Assembly: GCF_030295955.1 (NCBI RefSeq)
Contig: NZ_AP027363.1
Span: 2,542,001-2,606,000 of the forward strand
Origin: Thalassotalea agarivorans
GTDB lineage: Bacteria; Pseudomonadota; Gammaproteobacteria; Enterobacterales; Alteromonadaceae
Direction of reading: 5' to 3'
Length of the DNA stretch: 64,000 bases
Shown here: positions 60,238 to 64,000 of the stretch, piece after piece
How the letters are laid out: the number at the start of each line of letters is the position of its first letter
How positions within the stretch are numbered: the first letter of the stretch is position 1
Notes under the pieces: generated by a model
What the model saw: the letters and a program-made list of their open reading frames with translations, nothing else
Told to the model about the DNA's origin: nothing
Database searches by the model: none
Program-made: the position numbers and the translations under genes

Positions 60238-60265
60238 AAAAAGCCCAGCTTTCGCTGGGCTTTTT
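60238..60265. terminator. mdh terminator
   Basis: A perfect 12-bp stem (AAAAAGCCCAGC and its complement, loop TTTC) with T runs on both strands lies 43 bases after mdh. Confidence 0.85.
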
Positions 60266-60307
60266 GTAACACTTTGAATCTAAATAATATAACGATAAAA
60301 AGTCATA

Positions 60308-61246
60308 TTATCCGTTAGCAAAATCAACACCTTCTTGGATGTCTTTATTTAAGGTAGCTAACATATCTTCTTTTGCTTTCGTTTCAAAAGCGCTTAACTC
60401 GCCATATGAAAGAATTTCTTCAACACCATTTTTACCTAAACGCACTGGATGTGCGAAGTAAGGGGCATCACCACCGTCAACTGCAACATATGCATAGTCA
60501 ACAACATCTTCACCTTGAAGACCTTTCACTAAAGATAAACAAAAACGTGCTGCTGCAGCGCCCATTGAAAGCGTAGCACTACCACCACCCGCTTTTGCAT
60601 TTACAACTTCTGTACCTGCGTTTTGGATACGGTCTGTTAACTTAGCAATATCTTCGTCGCTAAAGTTTGCACCTTCAACTTGAGAAAGCAATGGCAAAAT
60701 TGTTGTGCCAGAGTGACCACCAATAACTGGTACTTTAACATCAGCAACATTGAAACCTTGGTTTTCTGCAACAAACGTTTCAGCACGAATCACGTCAAGT
60801 GTTGTTACACCAAAGATGCGGCGACCTTCATTGTAGATACCCGCTTTTTTAAATACTTCAGCAACAATTGGCACTGTACCGTTTACTGGGTTAGTGATTA
60901 CACCAACCATAGCATTTGGACAGTTTGCAACGATACCTTCTGCTAACGTTCTAACAATACCTGCATTTACGTTGAAAAGGTCCGCACGGTCCATACCCGG
61001 CTTACGTGGCATACCTGCAGGAATGATTACGATATCAGCATCTTTTAGTGCCGCTCCTAAATCATCTGCGCCAAAACCTTTTACGTCTACAGCTGTTGGG
61101 ATGTGGCTAAGGTCTACAGCAACACCTGGTACTACTGGTGCTACGTCGTATAAAGATAACTCAGAACCAGCAGGTAATTGAGTTTTTAATAATAAAGATA
61201 GTGCTTGACCGATACCGCCAGCAGCGCCGAGAACAGCTACTTTCAT
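60308..61246 (-). CDS. mdh: Malate dehydrogenase
   Basis: Mdh interconverts malate and oxaloacetate with NAD in the citric acid cycle. The 312 residues match E. coli Mdh. The nucleotide loop is [12 protein letters not shown] (4-15). Substrate arginines lie in [15 protein letters not shown], and the catalytic histidine in [18 protein letters not shown] 61246 has GGAG upstream. It is divergent from argR, a neighbour pair widely conserved in gammaproteobacteria. Confidence 0.97.
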   Translation of the reverse strand: MKVAVLGAAGGIGQALSLLLKTQLPAGSELSLYDVAPVVPGVAVDLSHIPTAVDVKGFGADDLGAALKDADIVIIPAGMPRKPGMDRADLFNVNAGIVRTLAEGIVANCPNAMVGVITNPVNGTVPIVAEVFKKAGIYNEGRRIFGVTTLDVIRAETFVAENQGFNVADVKVPVIGGHSGTTILPLLSQVEGANFSDEDIAKLTDRIQNAGTEVVNAKAGGGSATLSMGAAAARFCLSLVKGLQGEDVVDYAYVAVDGGDAPYFAHPVRLGKNGVEEILSYGELSAFETKAKEDMLATLNKDIQEGVDFANG

Positions 61247-61361
61247 GAGTTAATCTCCAAAATTTGAGTAATTACGTAAATTTTTCGCCGCAAAAAGATA
61301 ATCTATATTGCGGTAAAAAACAACAATTAACTGACTTAATGCATTACTAGTCTAACTAATA

Positions 61362-61381
61362 TATTATTTTATGAAATAATA
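61362..61381. promoter_or_regulatory. Candidate operator in the mdh-argR intergenic region
   Basis: Perfect 8-base arms (TATTATTT and AAATAATA) flank TATG about midway between the divergent genes. It is AT-rich like ArgR sites but does not match the TGAAT-N4-ATTCA pattern, so the regulator is not assigned. Confidence 0.35.
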
Positions 61382-61489
61382 CTTAGGTATTACGATATAT
61401 TGTGTAAAGCATGGATTGTGTCACACCCATAGGCAAAGTTAAGGCGGGCACATGACTGGTATTCATTATAGAATAAATAGAGACTTACT

Positions 61490-61963
61490 ATGACGGCTCA
61501 ACAAAAACAAGAAGCACTAGTACAAGCGTTCAAAGATTTGTTAAAACAAGAACAGTTTGGTTCACAAGGCGACATCGTCAATGCGTTAAAATCTCAAGGC
61601 TTTGAAAACATTAGTCAGTCAAAAGTTTCTCGCATGTTAAGCAAATATGGCGCCGTTAGAACACGTAATGCTCGTCAAGAAATGGTCTATTGTTTACCTG
61701 CTGAATTAGGAGTTCCTACCGCAAAAAGTCCGCTACGCCAGCTGGTGCTCGATATCGAGCATAATGAAGTGATGATTATTATTAGAACAAGTCCTGGTGC
61801 AGCGCAGCTAATCGCTCGTTTGCTAGATAGTTTGAGTAAAAGCGACGGCGTTCTAGGTACCATTGCTGGGGATGATACGATTTTCATTGCCCCAACAAAA
61901 GTGTCAGAAATTGACGAAACCATTGCTCAGCTAGAATCGCTGTTTTCAAAAAACTTAGACTAG
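61490..61963 (+). CDS. argR: Arginine repressor ArgR
   Basis: ArgR is the hexameric arginine-responsive regulator of arginine biosynthesis. The 157 residues contain the winged helix domain (about 1-75: [45 protein letters not shown]) and the C-terminal oligomerisation and arginine-binding domain ([31 protein letters not shown] with the conserved GDD). It may repress its own gene. Confidence 0.96.
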   Translation: MTAQQKQEALVQAFKDLLKQEQFGSQGDIVNALKSQGFENISQSKVSRMLSKYGAVRTRNARQEMVYCLPAELGVPTAKSPLRQLVLDIEHNEVMIIIRTSPGAAQLIARLLDSLSKSDGVLGTIAGDDTIFIAPTKVSEIDETIAQLESLFSKNLD

Positions 61964-61986
61964 AACACTGACGAGATGCAAACAAA

Positions 61987-62889
61987 CTAAAGCTTTTGTC
62001 TAATAAGCATCTCTATTTGTTTCTCCATCGGCAACTTATCGAACGAAAACTCATGCTCAATAAGCTTTGTTGGCACTACACGGTTACTCGCCAATAATAA
62101 CTCTTCAGCCATTTCACCCAACATGATTTTGGCCACAAACGCTGGCAATGGAAATATAGCCGGCCGTGAAAGGGCTTTAGCTAACATATTAGCGAATCGA
62201 TGATTAGTTATAGGCTGTTGTGAGACAAGATTGACCGGTCCTTCGATATCCTTAGTGTTAATAAGAAAATCGATCATATTGGCATATTCAGGCAGTGTTA
62301 CCACACTCATATACTGCTGCCCTGTGCCCACTTTCCCTCCTAACCCAAGCTTAAAAGGTAACAACATTTTGGCCAAAGCGCCTCCATGGGTTGATAACAC
62401 CACGCCAGTTCTCAGATTAACCAAACGAGTGGTATCTGATTTAACTGGCGAAATAGCTGCTTCCCATTGCTGACATATATCCGACATAAACTCATCAGGT
62501 GGCGATGAATGCTCGTCGACCTTTGTCGTTCCGGTATTACCATAAAACCCAATGGCACTGCCGGACATAACCAGACTTGGTGGTGATGGCATTCGTTCAA
62601 TAATATCAACAAGTAAGGCTGTACTTTTTACGCGGCTATCGATAATCCGTTTCTTTCGCGCATCGCTCCAACGCTGAGCAGCAATATTTTCACCGGTTAG
62701 ATGAATTACAACATCGCAGGTAAAATCAGCAGGAAGGTCCCAAGCGCCAGAATTAATATCCCAGTAAAATCGATTGGGATCGTCAAAACGATGGCGGTCC
62801 AAGGTGAACACCTGATGCCCTTGTTGTTGAAAACGTTTAAGTAGAAAACTGCCAATTAAGCCAGTACTGCCAGTGAGTAATATTTGCAC
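61987..62889 (-). CDS. TIGR01777 family NAD(P)-binding epimerase-like protein (YfcH-like)
   Basis: This 300-aa SDR-type protein of the YfcH/SulA-like group has unknown substrate. I choose GTG 62889 (MQILLTGSTGLIG) because GAGG lies six bases upstream; an earlier TTG at 62928 is less likely. The Rossmann motif GSTGLIGSFL opens the protein. Family segments LTGENIAAQRWSDARKKRIIDSR, SGSAIGFYGNTG and LRTGVVLSTHGGALAKMLLPFKLGLGG follow. The C-terminus holds the conserved LVSQQPITNHRFA region. It converges with argR. Confidence 0.9.
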   Translation of the reverse strand: MQILLTGSTGLIGSFLLKRFQQQGHQVFTLDRHRFDDPNRFYWDINSGAWDLPADFTCDVVIHLTGENIAAQRWSDARKKRIIDSRVKSTALLVDIIERMPSPPSLVMSGSAIGFYGNTGTTKVDEHSSPPDEFMSDICQQWEAAISPVKSDTTRLVNLRTGVVLSTHGGALAKMLLPFKLGLGGKVGTGQQYMSVVTLPEYANMIDFLINTKDIEGPVNLVSQQPITNHRFANMLAKALSRPAIFPLPAFVAKIMLGEMAEELLLASNRVVPTKLIEHEFSFDKLPMEKQIEMLIRQKL

Positions 62890-62956
62890 GGTAATCCTCA
62901 AGTTGTCGTCTTTATAAACGTAGTACAAACTTAAATAGATTACTTTATTATCAGAT

Positions 62957-62982
62957 AAAAAAAGCAGCTATTGCTGCTTTTT
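62957..62982 (-). terminator. DyP peroxidase terminator
   Basis: A perfect 10-bp stem (AAAAAGCAGC and its complement, loop TATT) at 62959-62982 with minus-strand T run lies 6 bases after the peroxidase. Confidence 0.8.
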
Positions 62983-62988
62983 CTTTAC

Positions 62989-63906
62989 TTATAAACTAGC
63001 TAACAGGGTGCGACTAGGCGCGAAAAAAGCAGCCCCGGTTTCTGCTTGCGTGTATTTAAGCATGTGATCAAAATGGCCATGACCGTCAGCGTAAATCATC
63101 GCTTTTAACATCTGCATGAAAGGTTCCGGTTCACGACAGTAGGATACAAAAAATAGCCCCTGAGTTTTCATATCACCATAAGGCATACTTTGCCTCAAAA
63201 TTTCAATACTATCGCCATTTTCATCTTTCAAGTTAACACGTTTGATATGTGCTGTCGGCGGTTTCTCTTCAGATTTGTATTCAACATTTGCCATTTTTGT
63301 GCGAGCAAAAATGTCTTCCTGTTGTTTCTGCTTTAACGTACCCCACAAGGCTAAATTATGGCGGTAACGTTGAATATGCAGATAGCTTCCACCTTGAAAC
63401 TGTTCATCGTAGTCGGCTTTAACAAGCGCCACTTCTCGGCGATGACGACCCTGAGGATTTTCTGTGCCATCTACAAAACCGGTTAAATCTCTGCCATCAA
63501 GAAAACGAAAAGCGCGCGTTTGCTCAACAAGTTCGACACTATCGCCAAACATTTCACAGACTTTAGAGGCAATAATATGATTTACATCAAAACGGTCGCT
63601 GCGCACCTCAACATAAATGTCATACCCAACAGCCGGTGCAATTCTATCTTCGTTTTCCATACCTAAGAAAGGTGCTAGCCCTTTCGGCCTAGCTTGTGGA
63701 AAGAAGTCATCCCAGTAGCTCGCACCAATAGCAACAACACAGTTTACATTTGATTCGGAGAAACGATCGCCGAAACGATCAAAGACTTCTGGCAGACTCG
63801 CCACGATAGCTCTCACCTCATCGTCTCTATCATCCATTACATTAAACAACAAATAATAGCCATGAAGATTTGGTTCCGAGCAAATGCCAAATTGTTCTAT
63901 TGCCAT
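62989..63906 (-). CDS. Dye-decolourising (DyP) type haem peroxidase, YfeX-like
   Basis: This 305-aa haem enzyme reduces peroxides with broad donor range. I choose ATG 63906 (MAIEQFGICSEP), preceded by AGGA; the frame extends 20 codons upstream without a ribosome site. The DyP signature GFVDGTENP (catalytic aspartate near residue 145), the proximal haem histidine in TAHIKRVN (about 221) and the distal arginine in EILRQSMPYG are present. There is no signal peptide, which fits cytoplasmic B-type/YfeX enzymes. Confidence 0.92.
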   Translation of the reverse strand: MAIEQFGICSEPNLHGYYLLFNVMDDRDDEVRAIVASLPEVFDRFGDRFSESNVNCVVAIGASYWDDFFPQARPKGLAPFLGMENEDRIAPAVGYDIYVEVRSDRFDVNHIIASKVCEMFGDSVELVEQTRAFRFLDGRDLTGFVDGTENPQGRHRREVALVKADYDEQFQGGSYLHIQRYRHNLALWGTLKQKQQEDIFARTKMANVEYKSEEKPPTAHIKRVNLKDENGDSIEILRQSMPYGDMKTQGLFFVSYCREPEPFMQMLKAMIYADGHGHFDHMLKYTQAETGAAFFAPSRTLLASL

Positions 63907-63940
63907 AGTGTTTTTCCTAAAAGGCTTGTTGGTAAAAACG

Positions 63941-63959
63941 GTATACCTACATTGTATAC
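63941..63959. promoter_or_regulatory. Paired GTATAC sites upstream of the DyP gene
   Basis: Two copies of the self-complementary hexamer GTATAC, 13 bases apart, lie 35-53 bases upstream of the peroxidase start, a position suited to a regulator. No regulator is identified. Confidence 0.35.
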
Positions 63960-64000
63960 TACACATTTAAAATATTTAATCTTTATCTATCAATCCGCTA

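Noticed and set aside
61362-61381. The intergenic palindrome as an ArgR (ARG) box
   Set aside because: It does not fit the TGAAT-N4-ATTCA arrangement, so I list it only as an unassigned palindrome.
62890-62928. N-terminal extension of the YfcH-like protein
   Set aside because: The GTG at 62889 has a strong GAGG site and gives the usual Rossmann N-terminus.

Overview
The window looks like chromosomal core of a marine gammaproteobacterium of the order Alteromonadales, most likely a Colwelliaceae member (Colwellia/Thalassotalea type). This is an inference from AT-rich DNA, an Na+-translocating NADH:quinone reductase (NQR) operon, a FabV enoyl reductase, several TonB-dependent receptors (TBDRs) paired with peptidases, and gene order shared with Escherichia, Shewanella and Vibrio. 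I see no prophage, CRISPR array, rRNA, tRNA or intact insertion sequence.

Layout. 1-2.9 kb: the tail of a TBDR, a YfcC-family permease and an isoaspartyl dipeptidase (a possible peptide-uptake/catabolism set). 2.9-8.8 kb: nqrABCDEF on the minus strand. 9-13.4 kb: fabV and a three-gene TRAP transporter. 13.5-17 kb: bolA, alkB, rlmG, a YajG-like lipoprotein and an exported cyclophilin. 17-25 kb: an unknown 108-aa protein, ampG, a 56-aa membrane protein, tamA and tamB. 25.2-26.5 kb: three unknown small exported or membrane proteins. 26.6-42 kb: the conserved block guaA-guaB / xseA / der / bamB-yfgM-hisS / ispG-rodZ-pilW-rlmN / ndk. It is interrupted at 31.3 kb by a palindromic doublet that encloses a 45-codon reading frame. 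42-50.7 kb: an isolated TBDR, maeA, an orphan iscX, an M3 peptidase and a 2-hydroxyacid dehydrogenase. 50.8-54.7 kb: obgE-rpmA-rplU divergent from ispB and a family-25 glycosyltransferase. 54.7-60 kb: an exported S9 peptidase and a large TBDR. 60-64 kb: mdh divergent from argR, a YfcH-like epimerase and a DyP peroxidase.

How it fits together. NQR and malic enzyme/malate dehydrogenase serve sodium-based respiration and C4 metabolism. TBDR plus peptidase pairs suggest growth on peptides. TamAB, BamB, PilW and RodZ build the envelope. GuaAB, HisS, Der, RlmN, ObgE and L21/L27 support nucleotide supply and translation. Many of the housekeeping promoters I can recognise carry a GCGCC-type discriminator after the -10 box, which suggests growth-rate (ppGpp-type) control. 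The points most worth a second look are an IadA homologue with altered metal ligands, the palindromic doublet at 31.3 kb, a PilW protein with a C-terminal LysM domain, and the uncharacterised small genes beside tamA, tamB and ampG.
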